Shown piece after piece: positions 1-8,148 of a DNA stretch of 64,000 nt (its first letter is position 1; each line of letters opens with the position of its first letter). The DNA lies in contig NZ_CP027773.1 of the NCBI RefSeq assembly GCF_003019815.1, forward strand, positions 4,698,501 through 4,762,500, read 5' to 3'. The stretch is from Variovorax sp. PMC12 (GTDB lineage Bacteria; Pseudomonadota; Gammaproteobacteria; Burkholderiales; Burkholderiaceae_C). Made by a program: the position numbers and the translations under genes. The notes under the pieces were generated by a model that searched no databases, was not told where the DNA came from, and saw only the letters and a program-made list of their open reading frames with translations.

Positions 1-684
1 CAGCGTGCCGAACACCAGGTGGCCCGTTTCGGCCGCGGTCATGGCCAGGCGAATGGTTTCCAGGTCGCGCAGCTCGCCCACCAGGATCGCGTCCGGGTCT
101 TCGCGCAGTGCGGAGCGCAGCGCGTTCGAGAACGACAGCGTCATCGGTCCCACTTCGCGCTGGTTGATCAGGCACTTCTTCGATTCGTGCACGAACTCGA
201 TCGGGTCTTCCACCGTGAGGATGTGGCCGTACTCGTTTTCATTGAGGTAGTTGACCATCGCCGCCAGCGTGGTCGACTTGCCCGAGCCCGTGGGACCCGT
301 CACCAGCACCAGCCCGCGCGGCTTGAGCGCCAGTTCACCGAAAATCTTGGGCGCGTTCAGCTGCTCCAGCGTCAGGATCTTCGAGGGAATGGTCCGGAAC
401 ACCGCCGCCGCGCCGCGTGCCTGGTTGAAGGCGTTGACGCGGAAGCGCGCCAGGCCGTCGATCTCGAACGAAAAGTCGACCTCGAGGAACTCTTCGTAGT
501 GCTTGCGGTGCGTGTCGCTCATGATGTCGTACACCATGGCATGCACGCCCTTGTGGTCGAGCGCGTCGACGTTGATGCGGCGCACGTCGCCGTTCACGCG
601 GATCATGGGCGGCAGGCCCGCGGAAAGATGCAGGTCGGAGGCTTTGTTCTTGACGCTGAATGCCAGCAGTTGGGTGATGTCCAC
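1..684 (-). CDS. pilT: Type IV pilus retraction ATPase PilT (5' part only)
   Basis: PilT is the hexameric cytoplasmic ATPase that depolymerises type IV pili during twitching motility. The first 228 codons lie here; the gene runs off the left edge. The protein opens with the typical DITQLLAFSVKNKASDLHLS N-terminal domain, and has the Walker A GPTGSGKSTTLAAM at about residues 130-143, followed by the Asp-box region (VHESKKCLINQREVG) and the Walker B part (ILVGELRD). The visible part ends at HLVFGTL, just before the expected His box. The start is a GTG at 684 preceded by GAGGAG at a good distance. It is divergent from yggS with a gap of about 50 bp, a pairing commonly seen in proteobacteria. pilU would be expected outside the window; this cannot be checked here. 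Confidence 0.95.
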   Translation of the reverse strand, partial: MDITQLLAFSVKNKASDLHLSAGLPPMIRVNGDVRRINVDALDHKGVHAMVYDIMSDTHRKHYEEFLEVDFSFEIDGLARFRVNAFNQARGAAAVFRTIPSKILTLEQLNAPKIFGELALKPRGLVLVTGPTGSGKSTTLAAMVNYLNENEYGHILTVEDPIEFVHESKKCLINQREVGPMTLSFSNALRSALREDPDAILVGELRDLETIRLAMTAAETGHLVFGTL

Positions 685-735
685 GGGGCTCCTCGAATCG
701 AGTTCGGTGACGTTTTGATACGATTTTGGACGATT

Positions 736-1446
736 ATGACGATGATTGGCGACGACCTCCAGCAAGTAAACAACCGGATCGCACAGGCGTGTGTAACGGC
801 CGGCCGCGACCCGGCCGGGGTGCGCTTGCTGGCGGTGTCCAAGACCTTCGGGCCGGAGGCGGTGCGCGAGGCGCATGCGGCAGGCCAGTCGGCCTTCGGC
901 GAGAACTACGTGCAGGAAGGGCTGGACAAGATCGAAGCATTGGCCGACCTGCGCGCCCAGCTCGAATGGCACTGCATCGGCCCCTTGCAGAGCAACAAGA
1001 CACGGCCCGTGGCGGAGCACTTCGACTGGGTCCACAGCGTCGACCGGCTCAAGATTGCAGAGCGCCTGTCGGCCCAGCGGCCGGCGCACCTGCCGCCGCT
1101 GAATGTATGCCTTCAGGTTAATGTGGACGGCGGTGCCAACAAGTCCGGCGTGACGCCCGAAGAGGCACTGCCGCTGGCGCAGGCTGTGGCGGCCTTGCCA
1201 CAGCTGCGGCTGCGCGGGCTCATGGCGATCCCCGAGCCGGCGCCCGACTTCGCTTCGCAGCGCGAACTGTTCCTGCGGGCGCATGCCATCTTCGAATCGA
1301 TCCGCGACGCGGGCATCGCGCTCGACACGCTCTCGCTGGGCATGAGCGCCGACCTCGAAGCCGCCATCAGCGCCGGCAGCACGATGGTGCGCGTGGGCAC
1401 GGCCATCTTCGGCGGCCGGGCGCGCAAGCCCGCCGGCCCCGCCTGA
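736..1446 (+). CDS. yggS: YggS/PROSC family PLP homeostasis protein
   Basis: This 236-residue protein belongs to the single-domain TIM-barrel PLP-binding family that buffers pyridoxal 5'-phosphate and affects amino-acid and keto-acid balance; it has no established enzyme activity. The PLP lysine is in LLAVSKTF (K36, the same position as in the E. coli protein). Other family hallmarks are FGENYVQE, EWHCIGPLQSNK, VNVDGGANKSG, RGLMAIPEP and the C-terminal LSLGMSADLEAAI and VRVGTAIFG. The ATG at 736 is followed by a second in-frame ATG at 742, which is equally possible. The gene is divergent from pilT and converges on the Lrp-type gene with only four bases between the stop codons. Confidence 0.94.
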   Translation: MTMIGDDLQQVNNRIAQACVTAGRDPAGVRLLAVSKTFGPEAVREAHAAGQSAFGENYVQEGLDKIEALADLRAQLEWHCIGPLQSNKTRPVAEHFDWVHSVDRLKIAERLSAQRPAHLPPLNVCLQVNVDGGANKSGVTPEEALPLAQAVAALPQLRLRGLMAIPEPAPDFASQRELFLRAHAIFESIRDAGIALDTLSLGMSADLEAAISAGSTMVRVGTAIFGGRARKPAGPA

Positions 1447-1450
1447 AAGC

Positions 1451-1942
1451 TCAGATCCCTAGCGGCAGCCGTGCGCTGCTCTTGACCTCTTCCATCACCG
1501 CGTAGGTTCGCGTCTCCCGCACGCCGGGCAGTTGCCAGAGGACGGTGCCCGCGAACTCCCGGTAAGCGGCCATGTCGGCCATGCGGGTCTTGAGCAGGTA
1601 GTCGAAGCCGCCGGCGACCATGTGGCATTCCATGATCTCGTCGCGCACCTGCACGGCGGCCTTGAACTGGTCGAACACGTTGGGCGTGGTGCGGTCGAGC
1701 AGCACCTCGACGAACACGGTGAAGCCGCGCCCCAGCTTCTGCGGATCGAGCCGCGCCTCGTAGCCCTGGATGAAACCGTCGCGCGTCAGGCGCTGCACCC
1801 GCGCCAGCACCGCGGTAGGGGACAGCGCCACCGCCTCGGCCAGCTTGAGGTTGGTGATGCGGCCATCCTCCTGAAGAATCTTCAGCAGGCGCAGATCGAT
1901 GCGGTCCAGGTCGAGCATCGGAGGATTATCCGGCTCGCCCAT
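1451..1942 (-). CDS. Lrp/AsnC family transcriptional regulator
   Basis: A 163-residue feast/famine regulator. An N-terminal winged HTH (LDRIDLRLLKILQEDGRITN, then LAEAVALSPTAVLARVQRL) is followed by the RAM/ACT-like effector domain (VFVEVLLDRTT, AVQVRDEIMECHMVAGGFDYLLKTR). Such regulators form octamers that sense amino acids. A second in-frame ATG (MLDLDRIDL, at 1918) matches the usual family start better, so the first eight residues may be untranslated. It sits about 0.8 kb from the glutamate dehydrogenase gene on the opposite strand, so control of gdh is a reasonable guess but is not shown by the sequence. A specific family name such as BkdR or Lrp cannot be assigned. Confidence 0.9.
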   Translation of the reverse strand: MGEPDNPPMLDLDRIDLRLLKILQEDGRITNLKLAEAVALSPTAVLARVQRLTRDGFIQGYEARLDPQKLGRGFTVFVEVLLDRTTPNVFDQFKAAVQVRDEIMECHMVAGGFDYLLKTRMADMAAYREFAGTVLWQLPGVRETRTYAVMEEVKSSARLPLGI

Positions 1943-2062
1943 CGATCACTTGAAGAAAATGCGGCCTGCGAGTGCCGGCCATAGGAGATAGAACCAAGGA
2001 AATGCCTTGGCCTACCCATTGCCTACCCTTGCCGCGAAAGCAGGGGCATTTTTTGCCGCCGC

Positions 2063-2485
2063 TCAGCGCAGCGTGGTGCCCGGTTGTGCCTGGGCCTGCG
2101 CCGCGGCCTTGCGGCTGCTGTAGTCCGCGGCGGCCTGGCGGTAGCCCGGCTGCGCTGCATCGGCGCCGGCTTCGCCGTTCTGCTTGGCCGCGAGCCCCGA
2201 TTGCAGCCACAGCCGCGTGTCGGCCGCCACGGCGGCGCGCGTGTTCGTCGAGACCACGGCCGGCGCCTGCGCGATGGCGTCGGTGTAGCCCTGCGTCGGC
2301 GCGGCCTTCAGCCACTGCTGCGCGTCGGCGGCCACCGCGGCGCGGGTGGTGGACGACGTCATCGGCACCGGGCGCGGATCGCCTTCCGCATAGTTGCCGG
2401 CAAGGCTGGGCGCGGCGGCTGCGCCGAGCAGGGCCGCGACGGCGGTGGTGGCCAGCAGGCGGGCGGTGGACGAAGGCTTCTTCAT
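2063..2485 (-). CDS. Small secreted protein with two internal repeats (DUF4148-like)
   Basis: A 140-residue protein starting MKKPSSTARLLATTAVAALLG with a clear signal peptide ending near SLAG. The mature part contains two copies of a motif, TRAAVAADAQQWLKAAP and TRAAVAADTRLWLQSGL, about 40 residues apart, and an Ala/Gln-rich tail. The size, secretion and Ala-rich periodic make-up resemble the small DUF4148-type proteins that are numerous in Burkholderiales, but the match is from general appearance only. No catalytic motif is visible. It is transcribed divergently from gdhA with a 230 bp gap that probably holds both promoters. The function is unknown. Confidence 0.75.
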   Translation of the reverse strand: MKKPSSTARLLATTAVAALLGAAAAPSLAGNYAEGDPRPVPMTSSTTRAAVAADAQQWLKAAPTQGYTDAIAQAPAVVSTNTRAAVAADTRLWLQSGLAAKQNGEAGADAAQPGYRQAAADYSSRKAAAQAQAQPGTTLR

Positions 2486-2715
2486 GCGTAACTCCTTGAT
2501 GTGGTTGCTTGTGTGTTGATCGGTGGAGACAACTCTAGGAAGTGGATCCGCCGGATCGATAACCCGTCGATGACGGTTCTGTCATCTGCGCCGCTCACTC
2601 GCGCGAGGCGCCCTAACGTCTCTTGCATAACCGCCAGCGCGGCGCGCATAAGCCATGGCGCAACGCGCGGTGGAGGTCTATCGTTGCGGCCACCCGTTCA
2701 ACCAAGGGATCTCTC

Positions 2716-3990
2716 ATGAGCGAAAAACTCTCCTTCGTCAGCCCTACCGCCAACAGCCCGTGGGGCACCTATCTTTCGCAGGTCGACCGCGTCGTGCCGT
2801 ACCTCGGCCCGCTGGCCCGCTGGGTCGAAACCTTGAAGCGCCCCAAGCGCGCGCTCATCGTCGACGTGCCCATCGAGATGGACGACGGCACCATCGCCCA
2901 CTTCGAGGGCTACCGCGTGCAGCACAACATGAGCCGCGGCCCCGGCAAGGGCGGCGTGCGCTTCCACCCCGACGTCACGCTCGAGGAAGTGATGGCCCTG
3001 TCGGCCTGGATGACCATCAAGACCGCGGCCGTCAACCTGCCCTACGGCGGCGCCAAGGGCGGCATCCGCGTCGACCCCAAGAAGCTGTCGCTGCAGGAGC
3101 TGGAGAAGGTCACGCGCCGCTACACCAGCGAGATCGGCATCATCATCGGCCCGCACACCGACATCCCCGCGCCCGACGTCAACACCAACGCGCAGATCAT
3201 GGCGTGGATGATGGACACCTACTCGATGAACGTCGGCGGCACGGCCACCGGCGTCGTCACCGGCAAGCCGCTGCACCTGGGCGGCTCGCTCGGCCGCGTC
3301 AAGGCCACCGGCCGCGGCGTGTTCGTCACCGGCCGCGAAGCGGCGCGCCGCCTGGGCATGGACCTGCGCGGTGCGCGCATCGCGGTGCAGGGCTTCGGCA
3401 ACGTGGGCTCGGTCGCTGCCGAACTCTTCGCCGAAGCGGGCGCCAGGATCGTCGCGGTGCAGGACCACACCGGCACCATCGTCAACAGCAACGGCCTCGA
3501 CCTGGCCAAGCTGATTCCAGTGGCCAACAAGGAAGGCGTGGTCGCCTTCAAGGCCGGCGGCGACATCGTGCCGAACGAAGACTTCTGGAACGTCGCCTGC
3601 GACATCCTGATCCCGGCCGCCCTCGAAGGCCAGATCACCGCCGAGCGCGCGCAGAAGACCACCGCCAAGCTGGTGCTCGAAGGCGCCAACGGCCCCACGG
3701 TGCCGACCGCGGACGACATCCTCGCCGAGCGCGGCGTGCTGGTGGTGCCCGACGTGATCTGCAACGCCGGCGGCGTGACCGTGAGCTACTTCGAATGGGT
3801 GCAGGACTTCTCGTCCTTCTTCTGGGACGAGGACGAGATCAACGTGCGCCTCGACCGCATCATGATGAACGCGCTCAACCAGATCTGGGACACGGCGGAC
3901 AAGCACAAGATCACGCTGCGCACCGCGACGTACGCGGTGGCCTGCGAGCGCATCCTGATGGCGCGCCAGGAACGCGGCCTGTATCCCTGA
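2716..3990 (+). CDS. gdhA: Glutamate dehydrogenase (Glu/Leu/Phe/Val dehydrogenase family)
   Basis: A 424-residue oxidoreductase that interconverts glutamate and 2-oxoglutarate plus ammonia. The N-terminal dimerisation/substrate domain carries the nucleotide-independent signature PYGGAKGGIRVDPKKLS with the catalytic lysine; the preceding GPGKGGVRFHPDVT is also typical. The Rossmann domain begins at about residue 215 with IAVQGFGNVGSVAAELF. Length matches the hexameric NAD-type enzymes of about 420 residues. The acidic residue following GFGNVG (region IVAVQDHTG) would be needed to judge NAD against NADP preference and I do not call it. The ATG at 2716 follows GGGATCTCTC. Upstream lie a divergent secreted-protein gene and an Lrp/AsnC regulator. 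Confidence 0.93.
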   Translation: MSEKLSFVSPTANSPWGTYLSQVDRVVPYLGPLARWVETLKRPKRALIVDVPIEMDDGTIAHFEGYRVQHNMSRGPGKGGVRFHPDVTLEEVMALSAWMTIKTAAVNLPYGGAKGGIRVDPKKLSLQELEKVTRRYTSEIGIIIGPHTDIPAPDVNTNAQIMAWMMDTYSMNVGGTATGVVTGKPLHLGGSLGRVKATGRGVFVTGREAARRLGMDLRGARIAVQGFGNVGSVAAELFAEAGARIVAVQDHTGTIVNSNGLDLAKLIPVANKEGVVAFKAGGDIVPNEDFWNVACDILIPAALEGQITAERAQKTTAKLVLEGANGPTVPTADDILAERGVLVVPDVICNAGGVTVSYFEWVQDFSSFFWDEDEINVRLDRIMMNALNQIWDTADKHKITLRTATYAVACERILMARQERGLYP

Positions 3991-4033
3991 TCTCCCTGAT
4001 CGCAGGGCGCCGGTCCTTGTATCCTGCGGACCC

Positions 4034-4555
4034 ATGAGCGGTCCGCCAATTCACCTCGATCCCGCGTTCGTCGCGTCGCCCGATGCCCTTCTCGAATGGC
4101 TCCGGTCCGCGGTGACGTGGGACGAGCGCATGCGCGCACGCCAGACCGCCAGCTTCGGCGTGCCCTACGATTATTCGCAGATCGCCTACGAGGCCGTGCC
4201 GATCCCCGCCCAGCTCGAAGCGCTGTGCGACCGGATCGAAGCCGCGCTCGGCTTTCGTCCCAACAACTGCCTGCTCAACCGCTATGCCGACGGCGCGTCG
4301 TCGATGGGATTTCATTCGGACGCGCTCGACGCACTGGCGCCCGGCACGGGCGTGGCCATCGTGTCCGTCGGCGCTACGCGGTCGATCGCGTATCGCAGCA
4401 AGTCCGACAGCAGCGCCCGATTCGACTACCCGCTGCCGCACGGATCGATGCTCTACATGTCGGCGGCCGTACAGCAGGAATGGCTGCACGCGATTCCCAA
4501 GGCCGATGGCGCGGGGGAGCGTATCAGCCTGACGTTCCGCGAGATTCTGAAATAG
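4034..4555 (+). CDS. AlkB-family alpha-ketoglutarate-dependent dioxygenase
   Basis: A 173-residue Fe(II)/2-oxoglutarate dioxygenase of the AlkB family, which removes alkyl groups oxidatively, typically from DNA or RNA bases. The iron ligands are the HxD pair H94/D96 (MGFHSDAL) and H152 (EWLHAIPK); the 2-oxoglutarate-binding arginines are in RISLTFR (R163, R169). The short N-terminus and the NNCLLNRYADG element are closer to the AlkB2/AlkB3-like group than to the Ada-linked AlkB. It lies 40 bp after gdhA and 25 bp before the kinase gene, on the same strand. Confidence 0.88.
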   Translation: MSGPPIHLDPAFVASPDALLEWLRSAVTWDERMRARQTASFGVPYDYSQIAYEAVPIPAQLEALCDRIEAALGFRPNNCLLNRYADGASSMGFHSDALDALAPGTGVAIVSVGATRSIAYRSKSDSSARFDYPLPHGSMLYMSAAVQQEWLHAIPKADGAGERISLTFREILK

Positions 4556-4580
4556 CGCCGCGGGACGCTACGCTCCGGCA

Positions 4581-5234
4581 ATGACTACCCATTCCGCGCA
4601 GATCCTTCCTCCCCTTCCCGCGGACAGCGCCGCCCGCCTGCAAGCCCTGATGGCCGGCGGCCGGCGCAAGCTCCTGGGCCTGGTCGGCGCGCCCGGCGCG
4701 GGCAAGTCCACGCTCGCTGCGGCGCTGCTTGCGCTGGTGGGCGCCGACCATGCGCAGGTCGTGCCCATGGACGGCTTCCACCTGGCCAACGTCGAGCTGC
4801 AGCGGCTCGGCCGCGCCGGCCGCAAGGGCGCGCCCGACACCTTCGACAGCGCCGGCTACGTCGCGCTGCTGCAGCGACTGCGCGAGCAGCGGCCCGACGG
4901 CGACATCGTCTATGCGCCGGAATTCCGCCGCGAGATCGAGGAGCCGGTGGCCGGCGCCATCGCGGTGCTGCCGACGACGCAGCTCGTCATCACCGAAGGC
5001 AACTACCTGCTGCACGACGCGGGTCCGTGGGCCGGCGCGGCGGCGATGCTCGACGAGGTCTGGTACGTGGACATCGACGACGCGCTGCGCGAAGAGCGGC
5101 TGGTGCGGCGCCACCAGCAGTTCGGCCGCAGCCTCGAAGAGGCGCGCGCTTGGGTGGCCGGCACCGACGCGCCCAATGCGCGGCTGATCGCGGCCACGCG
5201 GGTGCGCGCGCACCACGTGCTGCCCTGGGGCTGA
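4581..5234 (+). CDS. Uridine-kinase-like P-loop kinase
   Basis: A 217-residue P-loop kinase with Walker A GAPGAGKSTLA at about residues 37-47 and the uridine kinase/pantothenate kinase-like motifs VVPMDGFHLAN, YAPEFRREIEEP and ITEGNYLL. These are characteristic of the nucleoside/nucleotide kinase family proteins (FrcK, YfdH-like panK relatives), which phosphorylate small polar substrates such as sugars or nucleosides. The DGFH motif supplies the catalytic Asp region. The substrate cannot be read from the sequence and there is no sugar transporter next to it, so a fructose kinase role is not supported. It forms a possible short unit with the upstream AlkB-like gene. Confidence 0.82.
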   Translation: MTTHSAQILPPLPADSAARLQALMAGGRRKLLGLVGAPGAGKSTLAAALLALVGADHAQVVPMDGFHLANVELQRLGRAGRKGAPDTFDSAGYVALLQRLREQRPDGDIVYAPEFRREIEEPVAGAIAVLPTTQLVITEGNYLLHDAGPWAGAAAMLDEVWYVDIDDALREERLVRRHQQFGRSLEEARAWVAGTDAPNARLIAATRVRAHHVLPWG

Positions 5235-5331
5235 GTCCGCCAGGAAAACTTTCATGCCGGACAGGGAACGCCGGCGCGCCGGCGCGCTCGAAGCCTTGCC
5301 GGCAAATGCGCCGGTTAGCATTCGCCGCTCC

Positions 5332-6021
5332 ATGCCGTCCATGCACCCCATGCACTTCCGTTCTCTTCGCGCACCGATCCTCTTGCTGGGTCTTTCGTCC
5401 GCACTCGTACTGGCCGGCTGCGGCGGTGTCGCCCAGCGCAAGGTCAACTACGAACCCGAGGCCTTCGGCTCCACCACCACCCACACCCGCGACTACCAGG
5501 CCACCGAGGCCGAGACCTGCGAAGCCGCGCGCCGCGCGCTGCTGAGCCAGGGCTACATGATCACCGCGGCCAACGCCGACCTCGTGACCGGGCGCAAGAG
5601 CTTCCAGCCGGCGGCCGAGGTGCATGTGGAGGTCGAGTTCCGCGTGGTCTGCGCGCGCGAGAGCACGCGGGGCGGCGGCAAGGCCAGCAAGAACACCGTG
5701 GCCTTCGCGACGGCGCTGCAGGACCGCTACGGCATCAAGAAGGTCAACAACTCGGCCAGCCTCGGCGTGGGCGCGATCGGCTCGCTCTCGCTGCCGTTCT
5801 CGGGCAGCGACGACGCCATGGTCAAGGTCGCGAGCGAGACGCTGACAGACGAGCGCTTCTACGACCGCTTCTTCGCGCTGCTCGACCGCTTCCTCGACGG
5901 GCCCCAAGACGAGGCCGACGCGCCCCAGGAAGAAAAGCCCGAGAAACCGGCCGCGGGCCCGGTGCCCGCCGAAGGGCCCGCCACCACCTACCCCGTGAAC
6001 TCGTCGCCGAACCGGGGCTGA
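5332..6021 (+). CDS. DUF2242 lipoprotein
   Basis: A predicted lipoprotein of about 229 residues: a hydrophobic stretch LLLGLSSALVLAGC provides the lipobox with Cys at about residue 32. The body matches what I know of DUF2242 proteins of Burkholderiales (ATEAETCEAARRALLSQGYM, GRKSFQP, EVEFRVVCARES, YGIKKVNNSASLGVGAIGS). The C-terminus is acidic and Pro/Glu/Ala-rich (about residues 190-229) and probably disordered. Three in-frame ATGs (5332, 5341, 5350) precede the signal; 5350 (MHFRSLRAP) gives the most compact signal peptide. The function is unknown; export to the periplasm or outer membrane is likely. Confidence 0.8.
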   Translation: MPSMHPMHFRSLRAPILLLGLSSALVLAGCGGVAQRKVNYEPEAFGSTTTHTRDYQATEAETCEAARRALLSQGYMITAANADLVTGRKSFQPAAEVHVEVEFRVVCARESTRGGGKASKNTVAFATALQDRYGIKKVNNSASLGVGAIGSLSLPFSGSDDAMVKVASETLTDERFYDRFFALLDRFLDGPQDEADAPQEEKPEKPAAGPVPAEGPATTYPVNSSPNRG

Positions 6022-6038
6022 TGCCGGTCGCCAGATAA

Positions 6039-6052
6039 TAAGATGAGTCTTA
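6039..6052. promoter_or_regulatory. Candidate MarR operator
   Basis: A perfect inverted repeat TAAGA-TGAG-TCTTA lies 10 bp upstream of the MarR-family start codon at 6063. It is AT-rich against a GC-rich background and has the length and symmetry of a MarR-dimer site. It would be suited to autoregulation of the marR-FUSC unit. This is inferred only from position and symmetry. Confidence 0.5.
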
Positions 6053-6062
6053 CAATCCGGGC

Positions 6063-6536
6063 ATGGCTTCGACCTCCCCGGATCCGGCGCAGTGCGCCAC
6101 GCGTCTTCGCAACTCCGTCGCGCTGCTGTCGCGGCAACTGCGCAGCGGCAGCGCCACGCCCGACGGCCCGAGCGTGGCCAAGCTCAGCGTGCTCGGCCAG
6201 TTGCACCGCCATGGCCCCAGCACCCCGACCGCGCTGGCTGCGCTGGAGCGCGTCAAGCCGCAGTCGCTGACGCGGCTGCTGGCCGAGCTCGAAGCAGAAG
6301 ACTGGATCACGCGCGCGCCGCATGCCAGCGACGGACGCCAGTCGGTGCTGTCGCTCACGCCCGAAGGCACGAAGCGGCTGAAGGCGATCATGCGGTCGCG
6401 CGAATCGGCGCTGGCCGAGGCGATCGGCGCCACGCTGGATGCGCAGCAACGCGCCGTGCTGCTGCAGGCCTGCGAACTGATCGACGGCCTCGGCGCCGCG
6501 CTGGCCGTCAACGCCGCCGGAGCGACGAAGCCATGA
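6063..6536 (+). CDS. MarR family transcriptional regulator
   Basis: A 157-residue winged-HTH regulator. The recognition region LTRLLAELEAEDWITRAPHA with the wing SDGRQSVLSLTPEG is the classic MarR arrangement (DxRxxxLxLT). Such proteins are dimeric repressors that release DNA on binding phenolic or lipophilic ligands. Its stop codon overlaps the ATG of the downstream FUSC transporter (ATGA), so the two are cotranscribed, and the natural inference is that it controls that efflux gene. A palindrome just upstream of its start is a candidate operator. Confidence 0.92.
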   Translation: MASTSPDPAQCATRLRNSVALLSRQLRSGSATPDGPSVAKLSVLGQLHRHGPSTPTALAALERVKPQSLTRLLAELEAEDWITRAPHASDGRQSVLSLTPEGTKRLKAIMRSRESALAEAIGATLDAQQRAVLLQACELIDGLGAALAVNAAGATKP

Positions 6537-7570
6537 ACGCGATGCCGGCGCTGCAGCACTTCGCCGGACTCTGGCGCCACGGCCGCTGGCGTCCCGGCGT
6601 GCAGCTGGCCGGTGCGGTGGCACTTGCCTGGATCGTGTCCGTCGCGCTGCGCCTGCCGGAGAGCTTCTGGGCCGTGATGAGCGTGCTGATCGTCATGCGG
6701 CCGAGCGCGGGCTCCACGCTCGATGCCGGCTGGGACCGGGTGCGCGGCACCGCGGCCGGCGCGCTCTGCGGCCTGGCGGGTGTCTACCTGCATCACCACG
6801 GCGCGCCCGTGCTGCCGGTCACGCTGGCGGTCGTCATGCTGCTGGCCTTTGCCGGCGCGGCGGTGCCGGGCCTGCGCAGCGCGCCGGTGGCGGCGCTGAT
6901 CATCCTGTCGGCCGGCGGCATCCCCGGCCACTCGGTGTTGCAGGTGGCGCTGCTGCGCATGGTGCAGATCGGCATCGGCGTGGGCGTGGCCCTGGCGGTC
7001 TCGACGGTGATGTCCGAATACCACGCGGGCGTGCGCTTCGATGAAGGCTGCGCCGCCTTGCTGCGCGGCATCGCCAGGCGAATGGCGGCTGCTACCCGGC
7101 CCGCGGATGCGGAGAGGGAGCGCATCGACACCGGCACGCGCGCGGCGCTGGGGCGGCTGGCCGTGCTGGCCGGCAGCGCCGACCTGGAGGCGCGATGGTG
7201 GCGACGCGGCACGGCTGCGGGCAATGCGCGCACCTACCGCGACAGGGCGCGGCTGGCGGCGCGCATTTTCCAGGATGCGGTCGTGCTGGACCGCGTGTTC
7301 CGGCTGGAGAAGGGCGACGAAGCGCCGGACTCGTTCCGGCATGACGCGGCGCGAGCGGCCGCCAGGGCCATTGCCGCAATGGCCGACGCACTCGAGGGCA
7401 AGTGCGCGCCGCCGGACACCGCGGAACAACTCGAACGCTGCGCGCAAGCGTCGCGCGGCACCCCGTCGAACGCGATGCTGGCCGCGCCGCTGAACCTGCT
7501 GCTCGACGACCTCCGGCTCTTCCGTCACACGCTGCAACCCGCCCGCCATCGCCCGTCCGGCGCCAGCTGA
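6533..7570 (+). CDS. FUSC-family inner-membrane protein (aromatic-acid-exporter-like)
   Basis: A 345-residue protein whose N-terminal half holds about six closely packed hydrophobic segments (residues 20-165), including PESFWAVMSVLIVMRPSAGSTL followed closely by the family-typical GWDRVRGTAAGALCG. The remaining half is a soluble, helical Arg/Ala-rich domain. This is the architecture of one half of the FUSC/AaeB/YccS proteins, which are thought to export aromatic acids. Full AaeB-type proteins are about 650 residues with two such halves, so this is a half-size version. It is translationally coupled to the MarR gene. Confidence 0.85.
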   Translation: MNAMPALQHFAGLWRHGRWRPGVQLAGAVALAWIVSVALRLPESFWAVMSVLIVMRPSAGSTLDAGWDRVRGTAAGALCGLAGVYLHHHGAPVLPVTLAVVMLLAFAGAAVPGLRSAPVAALIILSAGGIPGHSVLQVALLRMVQIGIGVGVALAVSTVMSEYHAGVRFDEGCAALLRGIARRMAAATRPADAERERIDTGTRAALGRLAVLAGSADLEARWWRRGTAAGNARTYRDRARLAARIFQDAVVLDRVFRLEKGDEAPDSFRHDAARAAARAIAAMADALEGKCAPPDTAEQLERCAQASRGTPSNAMLAAPLNLLLDDLRLFRHTLQPARHRPSGAS

Positions 7571-7626
7571 GTCTTCGAATCACCCTAGAATCTTCCGGAA
7601 ATCAATCGTTTCGGAGAGGGACGGGC

Positions 7627-8145
7627 ATGGAAGACCAGACGCAGGACGCGCGCTACGCGCCGCCGCAATCCCATGTGGAAGACGTGCAGCAACCCGGCCA
7701 GCCGCAGCCGGGGCAGCTCGCGACGCGCGGCAAGCGCTTCCTGGCTGCAATGGTCGACGGCGGCATCGCGGTCGGCGCGCTGTGGCTGCTGTCGATGTTC
7801 ACGCCCTACGACATCTGGAGCGACGACGGCCTCGGCCTCTGGACACCCCGCGTGACCGACACCGCCGTCGGCATCGTTCTCTACCTCGCATTGCACGGCT
7901 ACCTGCTGGCCACGCGCGGCCAGACCATCGGCAAGGCGCTGTTCAAGATCCGCATCGCGCGGCCCGACGGCTCGAAGCCGTCGATCGGCCGCATCCTCGG
8001 CTTGCGCGAGAGCCCGCTGTTCCTGGCGAACATCGTGCCGATGCTCGGGCAGATCTTCGTGCTGGTCGACAGCCTCCTCATCTTCCGTGAGTCACGCCGC
8101 TGCCTGCACGACCAGATCGCCGATACGGTCGTGCTGCAGGCCTGA
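7627..8145 (+). CDS. RDD family membrane protein
   Basis: A 172-residue integral membrane protein. After a Pro/Gln-rich soluble N-terminus (residues 1-32), the RDD domain starts with RGKRFLAAMVDGGIAVGALWLL and contains the characteristic RGQTIGKALFKIRIARPDG element and a second pair of hydrophobic helices. The variant here has AAMVDGG where the name-giving Arg-Asp-Asp motif would be partly kept (R...VD). The start ATG at 7627 follows GGAGAGGGACGGGC, a good ribosome site. It is the first gene of a long unidirectional run ending at 15001 and is separated by only 3 bp from the second RDD gene. Related proteins are sometimes implicated in ion exchange, but not specifically this one. Confidence 0.85.
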   Translation: MEDQTQDARYAPPQSHVEDVQQPGQPQPGQLATRGKRFLAAMVDGGIAVGALWLLSMFTPYDIWSDDGLGLWTPRVTDTAVGIVLYLALHGYLLATRGQTIGKALFKIRIARPDGSKPSIGRILGLRESPLFLANIVPMLGQIFVLVDSLLIFRESRRCLHDQIADTVVLQA

Positions 8146-8148
8146 GCG

